A stretch of DNA of 64,000 bases from Blastocladiella emersonii ATCC 22665. Taxonomy: Eukaryota; Blastocladiomycota; Blastocladiomycetes; Blastocladiales; Blastocladiaceae. The stretch lies in contig JANHCV010000006.1 in NCBI GenBank assembly GCA_025594325.1, positions 1,364,001 through 1,428,000 on the forward strand, in the 5' to 3' direction. Numbering within the stretch: position 1 is the stretch's first letter; each line of letters begins with the position of its first letter. The position numbers were made by a program, and so were the translations under genes. This document shows positions 1-10,272 of this stretch, piece by piece. Under the pieces are notes generated by a model. The model made no database searches and was not told where the DNA came from. It worked only from the letters and a program-made list of their open reading frames with translations.

Positions 1-188
1 CACAGCACGTCCAGCGTCTGCATCTCGGCCGACTCGAGACCGTACATGGGCACCGCGCCGCCCGCGACCGAGCTCGGCGTGCCGCTCGCGGTACCCGCGC
101 CCGCCGCGTCGGCCAGGTTCGCCGCCGACAGCGTCTTGACGCTCGGCTTGCGCGACAGCGGCAGCTGGAACCGCTTGAAGAAGGACAT
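1..188 (-). CDS. N-terminal fragment of an unidentified protein (runs off the left edge)
   Basis: A reading frame starts with ATG at 188 and is still open at base 1, giving 62 residues that begin MSFFKRFQLPLSRKPSVKTL. The first 20 residues are basic and the rest is rich in Ala, Gly and Ser. No domain can be recognised in so short a piece. The start is supported by a clean TATA box about 215 bp upstream on the same strand and by codon use with G or C in nearly every third position. It lies downstream of, and in the same direction as, the RabGAP gene. The identity is unknown; the C-terminal part outside the window would decide it. Confidence 0.55.
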   Translation of the reverse strand, partial: MSFFKRFQLPLSRKPSVKTLSAANLADAAGAGTASGTPSSVAGGAVPMYGLESAEMQTLDVL

Positions 189-582
189 GGATGGACGGCG
201 ATCTGGCAGCGCAGAGGCGTGCGTGAGTTGACGGATGCCGCAACGGCGGCGAGGGAGCAACCGTACTCGAAGAGGACGTCGCGATGGGAACAACAACAAG
301 GTTACAGGTCGATTGGTTGGTGCAGGCCGCAACGGCACGGCAGTATAGATACAGAGCAGAGAGAGGGGGCGCGCGGTGTGCAGCAGGTGCGGGGCGTTGG
401 ATATTTATACGGCCGGCGGGCGGTCAAGGTCGGACGCGACGCGGTGGCGAGCGGAGCGGCAAGAACGCGTGGCCGTGCCAAGCACGTCGGCCCGATGCGC
501 CACTGCGGCCGCCTCACCGCTGCCCCATCACGACGACCGCGAGTGCCAACCTAAGGTCTTCGGTTCAATTTGTACACACAGA
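189..582. other. intergenic region, about 390 bp
   Basis: This stretch holds the leader and promoter of the leftward gene at 1-188 and the 3' flank of the RabGAP gene. Apart from the TATA box at 402-409 nothing distinctive is seen; the short open frames here have no coding character. Confidence 0.5.
402..409 (-). promoter_or_regulatory. TATA box
   Basis: On the minus strand the sequence reads TATAAATA, a full match to the core consensus, in otherwise GC-rich DNA. It lies about 215 bp before the ATG at 188, leaving room for a leader of about 185 nt. Confidence 0.5.
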
Positions 583-2213
583 TCACCGTCCAGGCGACGC
601 CAGCGGGTCCGACCCGGCCGGCACCGCGAGGTCGTCGAGCGGCCGCAGCTCGCCGCGGCTGCCGCCTCCGCCGTTCGCGGCCGCACCGGATCCCCCAAGA
701 GTGCTGCTCGACAGGGCGCCCGTGGATCCCAGCAGGGCCTTGAGCGCGCCGCGCGCTGCGTTGCGGACGACGCGGGGTGGCCCGCCGCCGAGCGAAGCGC
801 CGCCACCGGTGCTGGTCCCGAGCGGGTCGGCTGCCGCTGTTGCTGCTGCTGCCGCGGGATCGGTAGCAGTGAGGGCAGCGAGCACGCTGCTCCGCGAGCT
901 GGGCAGGAAGCCCGGGAACGCCGAGTCGGCCGACTTGCGGCGCGACCCCACGGCTGCGGCGGCAGCTGCTGGGCCACCCCGAGTCGCGCGGGTGGGTGGC
1001 GACCCCGCGGATGCCGCCGCGGCGGCCGCTTGCGCGGCGGCCTGGGCGCGCTGGTCGAGGTCAAAGACGACGGGGGCGAACCGGTGGCGAAACTGGACCG
1101 CCTGGAGGACCACGTCGGTGCCGGTGAGCGGGGACGCGTAGTGCATGGCGGCGCGCATGACGGCCGCGTAGTCGTCCTGCATGAGGTGGTGGCGGCTCGC
1201 CTCCATGACCGACGCGGCGAAATACCCGAGATGGTCGGCCCATGCGTTCGGGTGCGACCGCTGCATGCACAGGAGGCCGTCCCACAGGTCGACGAGCGTG
1301 TGGAGCGAGAACTCGCGCGCGAACAGGAGGCGCAGCCAGCGGATCCCGAACAGGTGCGGCTCGAGGCCGAGCGCGGCGAGGTGCCGGTACAGCTCGTCGT
1401 CGATAGCGCGCAGGAACACGTGGAAGAAGCGGGTCGAGTGCTTGACGGCGTGGTCGCGCTCGAACAGGAACCCCTGCAGCCGCATCAGCGCGTCGTACAG
1501 GTAGTAGGTGAGCGCCTCGCGGTCCGCGGCCGTCTGCGCCCCCGTCCGCTCCTCGTGCACCAGCCAGTACAGCACCGCGCACAGCTCGTGCATCCCCTGC
1601 CGGTACGGCACCCGCTGGTGCAGCGTGTACAGGCACAGGATGTTGGACAGCGCCGCCTGCGTCTCGGGGGTTTGGAAGAAGTCGTCCTCGGGGTACGCCC
1701 GCATCACGTCCTTGTCCACGGTCGCGCGAACCTCCTCGAGCGCAAAGAACCGCGACCACGTGCTGTCCTCGGACTGCGACAGCGGGTGGTCGACGCCGCT
1801 TGACGCGGGCGGTGTCGTCGAGGCGGCGCGGCGAGGGCCCGCACCGCCCCCGTGCGGGTCGACGAGCGTGCGGTCGCGCAGCTCCGTGTACGTTTGCGTG
1901 TTCCACGCGGGCAGGTCGGGTGAGACGACCGAGAGGTAGATCTACACCTCATTCGTTGTGAGATGGTGCTCCTATCGCCGCAAAGCAAGGTCGCGCGTAC
2001 AATCCAGCGGTAAATCTTCTCGGGCACACTCCGCGGCCACAGCAGCGGCGCGAGCAGGTACTCTTGCTCCGAGATGGGCGCGTGGTCGAGCGGCGACGTG
2101 AGGTCGACGGGCGCCTGGTTCGTCACCGGCTTGCCGCCGGGGCGCAGCGGGCCGTCCGTCGTCATGGTGGCGGTTGCAGGTGGTGGTGCAGCGTCGTCGG
2201 CAGACTGCATCAT
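583..2213 (-). CDS. TBC-domain RabGAP, TBC1D5-like
   Basis: Two exons, 2213-2001 and 1941-583, encode 523 residues. The 59-bp intron has a GTACGC donor and a GTGTAG acceptor. The TBC domain carries both catalytic fingers of RabGAPs: the arginine in VDKDVMR (about residue 152) and the glutamine in YRQGM (about residue 186). The wording DKDVxRxYPEDxFF, with YRQGMHEL following, is typical of the TBC1D5 branch, which acts with retromer on endosomal Rab7. The N-terminal piece LLWPRSVPEKIYRWI fits the start of that domain. After about residue 370 the protein turns into Ala/Gly/Ser-rich, probably disordered sequence. GAP activity on a Rab is expected from the family; the specific Rab is inference. 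The first of two adjacent ATGs (2213) was taken as the start. Confidence 0.85.
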
Positions 2214-2767
2214 GTCTCTTTCATGGGAGGGAGAGGGAGGGTGGGATCGGCGGAGTTGCGGTTTGCATGAGACGACCGCGTTGCTCTTCCAAGCATGACC
2301 GATGCCCGTGGCGCTCCCATCGCGTGACGCCTGCAGCTGGCCCCAGAAACGCCACTCCCTTTCTCCTCGCGATCGAGCTCCTCTCCAGCTCCGACTCGGC
2401 GCAACGTCCAGCGCGAGCTGGCGGCGAGGGGAGACCGTCAGTTCGGCAGCGTGTGGCCGACCGAACTTCTGGGCCGTGTCTGGAACGGGGCCGGGTTCTG
2501 CTGTGGCGCGCCGCCTCAGCCGGCTTGGCAGGCTGCCGCTGCAGCTGCCTCCGTGTCAGCGACCTGGCTTGGAGCGACCTTGCTCGACCATTTATAGCGC
2601 GTTGAGCGAAGGCGCCAAGGATTCCTTCGACTCGTTCTTGGCAAGCAGTCGCGCACGCGAGCGGCGAGCGTGGGCCCTCATTTGAGCGCCACCAGGTCCT
2701 CTCAACCTTCGCTCTCTCCCATTCAACTAACACTCAACGTAACTCTTGCAACCTCGCACAGCAACCC
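2214..2767. promoter_or_regulatory. divergent promoter region between RabGAP and membrane-protein genes
   Basis: This 554-bp gap separates two genes read away from each other. It contains a TTTATAG/CTATAAA element near 2590-2597 that could serve either strand, and a run of pyrimidines just before the rightward start. No coding frame is convincing. Confidence 0.4.
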
Positions 2768-4129
2768 ATGGCATCGAACAGCTACGGCTACCCGTCGGGC
2801 ACCGACCCGACCGCGCAGGGCACGCCGATCCCCATGTCGCAGACGGGCCTCGCGCCGGCACCCGTCCCGCTCATGATGCCGCAGCCGACGGGCGTGCTCG
2901 CCGCCGCGGCGGCAGGGAGCCCCGACATGAACGCGCCGCTGCTCGCGATGCCCGTGCCCATGCCGGTCGCCGGGCTCGGTCCCTCGGCGTTCGAGCCGCT
3001 GCCCTTCATCGGCGGTCCCGGCCAGCAGCCGCCGCAGCAGCAGCCGCCGGGTCTCTTTGTCCCGGGCTCGATGCAGATGCCGATGCCCATGATGCCCGCG
3101 CCGGGCCCGATGCCACCGAGCCCCAACACGACGTCGGGCGCGCCGTCGCCGCACTCGCTCGGGGCGCCCGAGCCCAACTACGGCGACATTGGCGGGCGCC
3201 CGTCGAGCATGGTGTTTGCCGAGCTCCCGCCGCCCGCCACCACGGCGACCCCGATTGTGATGCCGGCGGCGCCCACGGGCGGCCCGGCTCTCCCGCCGCG
3301 CCCGTCGGCCGAGGGCCTGCCGTCGGTCAACGTGATCGCCGCGAGCCCGCCCGCGCCGTCGGCGCTGCAGCTCGCGCTGCCCGGTGACGCGGGGGCGCCC
3401 GCGCCGTCGACGTCGATCACGGTGGTCCCGACCGTCTCGTCCGCGTTCACGACGCCGCCCGCGGCGCCCGTCGCTGCTACGCCGGCGGCTGTCGAGTCGG
3501 CCAAGCCGCCTTCCCCGACCCCTGCCTCCTCCTCCCCCGCGGCCCCCGTCGAGCTCGGCCCGACGCGCCCGCTGTGGCAGCAACGGCGCGGTCAGCTCGG
3601 CGCGGCGACACTCGTGTTCACGATCCTGGCGGCGGTGCTCGCGATCTGGGGCCACGTGCGGTTCCTGGCGGTCGGCAAGCAGGCGGGCGCCCCAGCGTAC
3701 CTGTCTACGGTGGGTGTCGGGTCCGTGGTCCCGCTCGAACTGTTCGCGATCATCGCCGTGGTCCTGTTCTTCCTGGTCGCGGGGCGGCTGCTGATGCGCA
3801 AGCCCGACGAGATCGTGACCCTGCGGTTCCACCGCGCGCACACGCTGATCAGCGCGGCGCTCACGGCGCTGATGCTGGTCAGCGCGTCGCTGCTGTGCAT
3901 CACCTTCTCCAAGCAGAAGGCGGCCGACGGGTCCGTCGGCGGCGGCCTGTTCACGGTCGCGTGCAACGCCGACGACGTGGTCGGCGCCTCGGCCGCGGTC
4001 CAGACGGCGCTCGGCGCAACGTGCTCCACGCTCCGCGCAGCCACCGCGTTCGGGTACCTCGCGGCTGTCGCGTGGGGCGCCACCGCCGTCACCGCGTACA
4101 CGGCGTGGATCGAGGCGCGCAAGCGGTAG
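2768..4129 (+). CDS. four-helix membrane protein with a long Pro/Ala-rich N-terminal region
   Basis: A single exon encodes 453 residues. Residues 1-265 are low-complexity sequence rich in Pro, Ala and Met (repeated PMPM-type runs), probably disordered and cytosolic. Four hydrophobic helices follow at about 276-296, 323-343, 361-380 and 425-446, with a loop holding two cysteines between helices 3 and 4. Four helices with a Cys-containing last loop recall MARVEL-type or other tetraspan proteins, but no signature settles it. The basic C-terminus (EARKR) would face the cytosol if both ends do. The function is unknown; a role at the plasma membrane or in vesicles is only a guess. Confidence 0.75.
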   Translation: MASNSYGYPSGTDPTAQGTPIPMSQTGLAPAPVPLMMPQPTGVLAAAAAGSPDMNAPLLAMPVPMPVAGLGPSAFEPLPFIGGPGQQPPQQQPPGLFVPGSMQMPMPMMPAPGPMPPSPNTTSGAPSPHSLGAPEPNYGDIGGRPSSMVFAELPPPATTATPIVMPAAPTGGPALPPRPSAEGLPSVNVIAASPPAPSALQLALPGDAGAPAPSTSITVVPTVSSAFTTPPAAPVAATPAAVESAKPPSPTPASSSPAAPVELGPTRPLWQQRRGQLGAATLVFTILAAVLAIWGHVRFLAVGKQAGAPAYLSTVGVGSVVPLELFAIIAVVLFFLVAGRLLMRKPDEIVTLRFHRAHTLISAALTALMLVSASLLCITFSKQKAADGSVGGGLFTVACNADDVVGASAAVQTALGATCSTLRAATAFGYLAAVAWGATAVTAYTAWIEARKR

Positions 4130-4685
4130 CGGGACCGCGCCGCCGTGCGGGTCCGATGACCCACCCTGACCAGTTTTGTGAATCCCCCTCCTACCTCTCC
4201 TTTTTGTTACCGCCGCGATTGCGCGCACCGTGATAGACAGCAAACGTGCCGATGGCACCATCCCACCCCCTGTTCCTCGCTCAAGCGTAGCGCTCGCTCC
4301 CTCCCTCTTTTTTCACGCGGGCGGGCAGCAATCCGCGATACCGTCGTCCGTGGTGGCGCGGTCGTTCGCGGCATGAAAATGCGCGCCGCCGACAAGCACG
4401 TTCCTTCGGGTAGGAACAGCGCCGGGTCGCTCACACACGGCCAGGTGAACGCAGGCGCGAGGTGGTGAAGGGAGGGGGAGTGGCGAGCACGCGTTGCGCC
4501 ACGCTGCTGCCGCCGACCGCGTGCCCTTTCCTCGCCCGCGTCGTTCTGCGCAGTCTCCAGCTCATCACCGGGTATAAAACGCCCTCGCGCCCGCTCCCCC
4601 GCCCTCGTCTCGCATCGACGCTCCCCACGCCGGCCCGCATCACGCACGCATCACCCACCTCCACCCACCCCCTCACTTCATCACC
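4130..4685 (+). promoter_or_regulatory. intergenic region with promoter of the 4686 gene
   Basis: This 556-bp gap holds the 3' flank of the membrane-protein gene and the promoter of the next gene. A TATAAAA box sits at 4573-4579 and is followed by a C-rich leader of about 110 nt that ends in a CACC-type context before the ATG. Confidence 0.5.
4573..4579 (+). promoter_or_regulatory. TATA box
   Basis: TATAAAA stands in GC-rich surroundings 107 bp before the ATG at 4686, a normal distance for a short leader. It is the clearest core promoter in this part of the window. Confidence 0.65.
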
Positions 4686-5219
4686 ATGGCCGCCCCGTCC
4701 ACGCTCGCGCCCGCCGGCACCCCGACCACCGCCGCCGCGGCCCCGTCGTTCGCGTCGATCCTGCAGCGCACGCTCCAGGGCGACCCGTCGTGGTCCGTCG
4801 ACCCGGTCCCGGCCCCCGCCACCACCAAGGCGTCGTCGGGCGGTCTCGGCCAAGGCCTGTCGCTGCTGTGGGCCACGCCGGCGCCGTCGTACGAGTCGGC
4901 CACCACCACTGCCGCCGCCGCCGGCGGGCCCGCCGCGGGCCGCCCGCAGGCGACGCTCGACGTGGCGCAGTACTGGGGCGACCGGTCGACCGTGACCTAC
5001 GACGTCGGCGCCGGCCTGATCCACCTCGTGTTCCAGTGCCTGCGGTTCGGCGTCAAGGCGACGACGGCGGTCACCAAGTTCATCGTGTCCAACCCGATCA
5101 CTCGCCCGATTGCGTGGATCTGGCTCGAGGCCATCAAGCAGATCGCCTCGTTCATGCTCGGCGCGTCGCGCGGGCTCGTCGAGGTGGTCGTCGACCTGAT
5201 CCAGCCGCAGATCGCCTGA
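4686..5219 (+). CDS. small protein of unknown function with amphipathic C-terminal half
   Basis: A single exon encodes 177 residues behind a good TATA box. Residues 1-95 are rich in Ala, Pro, Ser and Thr. Residues 100-177 are hydrophobic and helix-prone (for example HLVFQCLRFGVKATTAVTKF and ASFMLGASRGLVEVVVDLI), with scattered charges, so they may lie on a membrane or pack against each other rather than cross it. No known family is recognised. The gene converges with the CDKAL1-like gene, with only 99 bp between the stop codons, so their 3' ends probably overlap. The strong core promoter suggests appreciable expression. Confidence 0.65.
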   Translation: MAAPSTLAPAGTPTTAAAAPSFASILQRTLQGDPSWSVDPVPAPATTKASSGGLGQGLSLLWATPAPSYESATTTAAAAGGPAAGRPQATLDVAQYWGDRSTVTYDVGAGLIHLVFQCLRFGVKATTAVTKFIVSNPITRPIAWIWLEAIKQIASFMLGASRGLVEVVVDLIQPQIA

Positions 5220-5318
5220 GCAAGTCGCGCGCGTGTCCGAGGCCGCGGGCGAGGCCAAGAGTCGTTCAATGTCATGTGTCGTGCTATTGCCTTTGTTAAT
5301 ACATTCATCTTCACCCCA

Positions 5319-7485
5319 TCACTCCGCCTTCGTCTTCTCCCCGACCGCCTCGACCTCGGCCCGCACCGCATCGCGCGCCTCGCGCGCCTCGCGCACCTGG
5401 TCGTGGAACTCGGCCACCTTGCCGCTCGTCAGCGCCATGCCCGCGAACAGCGCCCCGATCCCCGCCGCGAACGCGGCCGCGGCCGCCGCCGGGTGGTTGA
5501 CGTAGAAGGCTGCGCCGAACGCCGCGACCCCGCCCACGAGCGACAGCCGCGCCAGCTGCCGCTCCCGCGCCGTCACGACCTCGACCGAGCGCGACGTCCA
5601 CTCGGTCTCGGTCAGCCCGCGCGCGGCCGCGGCGGCGGGGAGAGATGGTGTCGGCGCGGCGCCGTTGGCGGTCTCGGTCTCGGTCTTCTTGACGCGGCGG
5701 CGCGAAGAGACCTGCGGCACGCCCGCCTTGACGACGGCCGCGACCTGCTCGGCGTCGCCGCCGTCGAGCCCCGGCGCGCGGAACGGCGGCGGGTGCACGG
5801 CGATCGCCTTGGCGATCATGGCGAACTTGGTGGTGGCGACGATCTCGACGTCGACCATGGCGCCCATGGCCTGCGTGCCGACCGCGGCCATGGGGACGAG
5901 CACCTGCTCGTACTTTTTCCCGTGGCCCACGTAGTGCCGTCCGTCGGCCGCGACGTCCGTCACGAGCACGCGCATCGTCTCGCCGACGCGCCCGTCGTAC
6001 GGCGTGTAGCTGTCGAACAGCGCCGTCATGGCGCGGCTGCGCGACTTGACGAGTGCGGTCGGGAGTCGCAGGAGGCGTGCCGCGGGGGTCCCCGGGCGCG
6101 GGTAGAACTGCGAGATGTGGACCGCGGGGAACCGGTACTTGGCGATCAGCGTCATGGTGTCGTTCCAGTCCTCGTCGCCCTCGGTCGGGAACCCGCAGAT
6201 CACGTCAGTCGCGACCGTGCACCCGCCGGGGACGCGCGTCGTCAGGACCTCGACCACGTGCTCGAACTCGGCGCACGTGTACTGGCGGCGCATGTCGACG
6301 AGCACGCGGTCCGACCCCGACTGCACGGGCACGTGCAGGAACGCGTACACGCGCGGGTGCGCGAGCAGTTCGGCGACGGCGTCGAGGTGCTCGAGAATGT
6401 ACGGCGGGTTGGTCATGCCGACGCGCAGCATCGCGTGGTCGGGGAGCTCGGCAATCACGGCGCGCATGAGGTCGGGCAGGGACGTCCCGATGTCCCGGCC
6501 GTACGCGCCCGAGTCCTCGGACGTGAGCCAGATCTCGACCACGCCCTCGGCGAGCACCGCGCGCACGCGCGCCACGATCTCGTCGACCGGGTAGCTGCCG
6601 AGCTCGCCGCGCGCGTGCTTGGTCTTGCAGTACGTGCACTGGTTCAGGCACCCGGTGTTGATCGGGATGATCTCGACGAGCGGGTTCTTGCGGATCTTGG
6701 GCAGCGCCAGCCGCGCCCCGCCGTCCTTGCGCTTCCCACCACCCGCGCCGTCCTCGCTGCCCTTGACCTTCTTGGTGTCGAGCAGCCGCACCGTGTGCCC
6801 CTGCAGCGTCTCCTCGACCACGTACACGATATGCTCGATCTGCTGCACGCCGATCACGCTGAGCCCGTCCCACCGCGTGCCCTTGCCCGGCTGCCCCTGC
6901 GGCACGCACCCGGCGACCACCAGCCGCTTGCCCAGCGCGCGCCCGCGGTCCACGGCGTTCACGAACGTCTGCTCGCTCGGGTTCTTGACCGTGCAGCTGT
7001 TCAGCACCCACACGTCCGCCGCCTCGGCGTCGCGCGTCAGCGTGTACCCGTGCGCCGCTAGGATCCCCGCCATGTACTCTACGCAAAGCGGGCGAGGTGG
7101 GTGAGATGAACGGGTCGCACGAGTGAGTTGTGGAGCAGAAAGTACCTGAGTCCGAGTTGTTGTGGCTGCACCCCCACGTCCGCAGGTACACGGCCGCGCG
7201 GCCCGGCTGGAAGCCCTCGCCGCCCGCTGCGGCCGCGCCGGCCGCCCCGAGCGTCGTGCCCTCGTCGTCGTCGTCGTCTGCAGGCTCTTCCTCATCATCA
7301 TCCTCGGTAGCAGGCGTAGGCGCCTTTTGCCGCCGCAGCGACCCCGAGGCGGCGCCGAACCGCTTCACGGCGACGGTGCGCTGCGACGCCCGGCCGTGCG
7401 TCTTGGCCACGTCGTCGAGCGCCGTCGCGAGCTCCTCGATGTCGTCGATGTCGTCGATGTCGTCGATCTCGTGGTCGCTCATCAT
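5319..7485 (-). CDS. CDKAL1: CDKAL1-type threonylcarbamoyladenosine tRNA methylthiotransferase
   Basis: Exons 7485-7146 and 7078-5319 (67-bp intron) encode 699 residues. The enzyme adds a methylthio group to t6A37 of tRNAs that read ANN codons. Visible are the N-terminal methylthiotransferase domain with its three cluster cysteines (WGCSHN, NSCTVK, AGCVPQ), the radical-SAM motif CLNQCTYC that binds the second 4Fe-4S cluster, the SEDSGAYGRD, MTNPPY and VPVQSGSD signatures, and a TRAM-like segment. Two hydrophobic stretches near the C-terminus (about 620-665) match the ER tail anchor of animal CDKAL1. The first 70 residues are acidic, with a triple DDI repeat. Ascomycete yeasts lack this enzyme, so its presence points to an early-diverging fungus or another eukaryote. 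An adjacent in-frame ATG at 7482 is an equal start. Confidence 0.93.
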
Positions 7486-8695
7486 GGACGTTGTTGTTGC
7501 ATGGAGTGGCGGACTGGGTCCGCGGGTGGGGGCGGAGGAGGGAGGGGCGGAGGAGGGCGGGCGGTTCCAGCGGCCGCCAGCGGCGGAGGTGCAAAACAGC
7601 GGGCGAGCGCCGCGAGAGGTCTCTTCTCTCGCAAGTCGGAGCGGCGATGGTGAACGAAGGCAAGATATGAAGCTGATGAATGAATGATGAATGGGAACCA
7701 TGGATTGCTCATGTACACTCATGTTGCTCGGGCAGAAGCTGCGTGCGATCCGTCGACGTCCTCTAAGCTCGGCTCTTGCAGCCAACGACGGCGCCCGAAG
7801 GTCTCAAAGTGAGAAACCCGTTCAGTTCTTGAGTTGGATCTTACGCTTTGTGGTGACGGCCGCCGATGCGGTGAATGTGAAGCTCGGGTTCAGCCGTGCG
7901 GATACGCTCTGACCGCAGCACCCAACGGTTGCACCAAAGCGAGCGATGTGCGAGGAGATACTGGCTACTGCAGCCAAACGGCAGTCTAGGATGCACGAGA
8001 TTGAGAAAGTTGCTCAGATCAGCGATGAGGATGGATGGTACGGCGCAACTCGCACAAAGACGGCTTGATGTTGATCGCCCATTGGACGTCAAGTTGACCG
8101 AATCGTGTCGGCTTCTCGAATCGAACGTCTCGGTTGCAGCGCTACTGATCCAGCGAGCGGGCGAACCGTATCGGCGTTCGAGCGGGGTGTTGGCGAACCA
8201 GGTCGACGCGCAGCACCTCAGCGTGGGTGTGCGCATCGAACTTGGCTCAAAAAGACTTCCGGTCCAAGCGTGTCCCTGATTTGATCTTTATTGCACAATT
8301 ATCTCAAGTCCGAGCCTTGTCGTACCCTTCAAGACGCGAGGTGAAGCCATTTGTCTCGCACATCACATGATTGATCGTCGCGTCCCCTTCCACCCGCCCG
8401 GTCTGCTTCAGTTTGAACGTGAGCTCCGTGCTGGAAAGCGTCGAGCCCATCGAACGTTTGACCAAGCAGCTCATTGGACGAGAGTGCGTGCAGGTTGCAT
8501 TCGGGAGCAAGCCAGTCACGGGTGAGAGACAAATTCGTTCGTGCGCCGACGCATATATTGAGAAAGCGTGTGTGCGTATGCGTCTTCGGCATCCCCGTGG
8601 CATGTATTGAACCGCATTGGATAAAGCCCGGCCGCACCCCCATCGGTTGATCGAGTCTACCTCGCTTACGATATCATTTGCGCCATTTCCATTTG
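7486..8695. other. intergenic region at the edge of the accessory island
   Basis: These 1.2 kb hold the promoter of the CDKAL1-like gene and then AT-richer DNA. Short stretches on the minus strand read like remnants of coding sequence (around 8200-7840 and 8600-8304) but are broken by stops and match nothing I know. A GATAAAG element near 8616-8622 may be the core promoter of the rightward gene at 8696. Confidence 0.35.
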
Positions 8696-9319
8696 ATGGA
8701 AGAGACCCACAAGAGCACGCTGGACGAGATGATTGCTCACGACCAGGTTGAGGCAGTCCCTGAACCTGGCTGGACTGTTGTTGCTGAAGTGGACGAGGAG
8801 CCTGAGCTCACCCGCGCCAATACGAGCTCCTCGACCAAGAAGCGGAAATGGCATCGCCGCATCGTCAAGTCCGGTGCGAGAGCGAAAGATCTGACTCGCA
8901 AACGCTTCAAGTCCCCGTGGTCCAGGGTTGTCCACCAAAACATGACCAGGTGGGCCGACATCGTCAAACATAACCAGGACGTGCTTCATGACGCTCTGAT
9001 TGTGCTCCACGAACAGTTCATAAAACATGTTAAGGACCATCGGGCGCTGGCTGCGGACCACCAAACGCTGGCTGCGGACCACCAAACGCTGGCCGCGGAC
9101 CACCAAACGCTGGCTGCGGGCCACCAAACGCTGGCCGCGGACCATCAAGAGCTGGCTGCAAGTTGCCAGGAAAACCACGGACCTCAGGTCTTTACTGTCT
9201 CGCAGGAGAGTCTTGAGCGGCTTTTGAAGATGGTCGTACTTTATGTCCTCTTGCCAACCTTGTTTATTTCCTTCTCCATTGTGACGGCAATTGTCGCCAA
9301 AAATAAACGAAATGCGTGA
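8696..9319 (+). CDS. tail-anchored orphan protein with FKSP motif, member 1
   Basis: A single exon encodes 207 residues. The N-terminal half is charged and contains a basic block around KKRKWHRR and the motif RKRFKSPWSRVVHQN (about residues 88-102). The middle holds five near-identical heptads LAADHQT (about residues 118-152), predicted to form a coiled coil. The C-terminus is one hydrophobic helix (about 180-200) followed by KNKRNA, the layout of a tail-anchored protein facing the cytosol. The same FKSP motif, a PEP tripeptide upstream and the same tail-anchor layout recur in the broken gene at 14186-18178, so this is a small local family. No known family is recognised. I took the ATG at 8696; an in-frame TTG lies further upstream. 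GC content is lower than in neighbouring housekeeping genes. Confidence 0.7.
   Translation: MEETHKSTLDEMIAHDQVEAVPEPGWTVVAEVDEEPELTRANTSSSTKKRKWHRRIVKSGARAKDLTRKRFKSPWSRVVHQNMTRWADIVKHNQDVLHDALIVLHEQFIKHVKDHRALAADHQTLAADHQTLAADHQTLAAGHQTLAADHQELAASCQENHGPQVFTVSQESLERLLKMVVLYVLLPTLFISFSIVTAIVAKNKRNA
9047..9151 (+). repeat. 21-bp tandem repeat inside the tail-anchored gene (5 units)
   Basis: Five nearly identical 21-bp units encode the heptad LAADHQT/E; one unit has G for D. Being in frame, the array can change coiled-coil length without breaking the protein. Confidence 0.85.
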
Positions 9320-9644
9320 ATGAGTACTTGACCTTGATACGGGTGGGTGGCCTGCTCCCTGGGCATCGTCTGTGGGGAGCTACTCCAAGAGGTGTCGTTT
9401 TTTTGCCCTTAAAAAGGGGCTACAGAGCTTGGAAGCTTCGTTGATTTGTTAGAACAATTTAGATGAACAGGAATAGACGCGCTTTGAGCATCGAGGACCA
9501 TACGAGCTTGTAAGGCGTTGTGGAGACGCGTCAATAAATCACGTGAGAGGCGCAAGACACTTTGTCGCTTGTCTACGCCTCCGTCGCCACGGTGCGCGCT
9601 CAAGTACCGTCGTGCCCACCCACCTCCCATTTACTGTGCTCCTA
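9320..9644. other. intergenic region with a dispersed-motif copy
   Basis: The 3' flank of the tail-anchored gene. It holds a short A/T run near 9408-9415 and the first copy of the dispersed GACGCGTC...CACGTGA...GACACTTT motif at 9525-9563. Nothing else is seen. Confidence 0.4.
9525..9563 (+). repeat. dispersed motif, copy 1
   Basis: GACGCGTC, then after 6 bp CACGTGA, then after 6 bp GCAAGACACTTT. It lies 206 bp beyond the stop of the tail-anchored gene at 8696-9319. It combines a palindromic ACGCGT box with a CACGTG E-box. Confidence 0.7.
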
Positions 9645-9887
9645 TCACGATGCCACCGCTCGTTCCACTGTTCGCCTTGGTGAGAACGAAAGACCCTGCG
9701 GCCACGGCAAATCATTGCCCACGCCAAGCCAGTCTTGGACACGTAGGCGTGCTTGAATGGACTCAATCTCCGTCATGTCGGCCCGAGTCTTCCTGGCGGG
9801 CGCGTCCGTCGGCGGAATCTCGCCATGAAACAGACCGGCGACGACGCTGATGAGGAAAGCAACCTGGAGCCACTGGAAGTAGTTCAT
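9645..9887 (-). CDS. possible small single-pass membrane or secreted protein
   Basis: An open frame of 80 residues starts at ATG 9887. Residues 3-19 (YFQWLQVAFLISVVAGL) form a hydrophobic helix that could be a signal peptide or an N-terminal anchor. The rest is polar and includes an acidic/basic helix (TRADMTEIESIQARLRVQDW). Codon use in the first half follows the host genes; the last 20 residues look less so. No family is recognised. It sits among decayed sequence, so it may be a relic that happens to stay open. Confidence 0.35.
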   Translation of the reverse strand: MNYFQWLQVAFLISVVAGLFHGEIPPTDAPARKTRADMTEIESIQARLRVQDWLGVGNDLPWPQGLSFSPRRTVERAVAS

Positions 9888-10159
9888 GGTGTCGATGCAG
9901 GGAGTTACGTGTGCCGGTTTCGGATCGCAGGGGCGGGGGCGAAGTGAGCACGGAAGCGGCAGACGCTTGCGCGCACAACGCGACGCGTCGCGTCCTTGGG
10001 ACTCACCACTCCCGCTTACCACCCGACCGGCGGTCATCACCCTCGTTGCTTTGATCGTGATTCCGCTGTCGCATGTATTCTTGGGCGACGCTACGGAAGG
10101 TGGAGGGCTGGAAACCCTCTCTTTAGCGGGGGAAACCAGACCAGGGGGACTCCGAATAG

Positions 10160-10272
10160 ACGGGTGAAGCCGAAGTGAACCGCCTTGAACCGCCGTGAAC
10201 CCGCCGTGAACCCGCTGTGAAGCCCAAGTCAAGTCGCGTCAAGCCGCGCGAAACCGCCGTGAAACCACGGAT
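10160..10272 (+). repeat. imperfect tandem repeat of an AACCGCCGTG-type unit
   Basis: About ten degenerate units of 10-12 bp follow one another, with the core GAACCGCCGTGAA recurring. The array ends next to a CACGTGA site at 10281. No coding role is evident. Confidence 0.6.

Noticed and set aside
2723-4261. 512-codon Arg/Asp-rich frame opposite the four-helix protein
   Set aside because: Composition is an artefact of GC-rich codons; the plus-strand frame has membrane helices and a proper start.
5274-7061. 595-codon plus-strand frame opposite the CDKAL1-like gene
   Set aside because: Arg/His/Val-rich mirror frame; the radical-SAM motifs are on the other strand.
10160-10272. CRISPR-like array
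   Set aside because: Units are contiguous and degenerate, with no spacers, and the DNA is eukaryotic.
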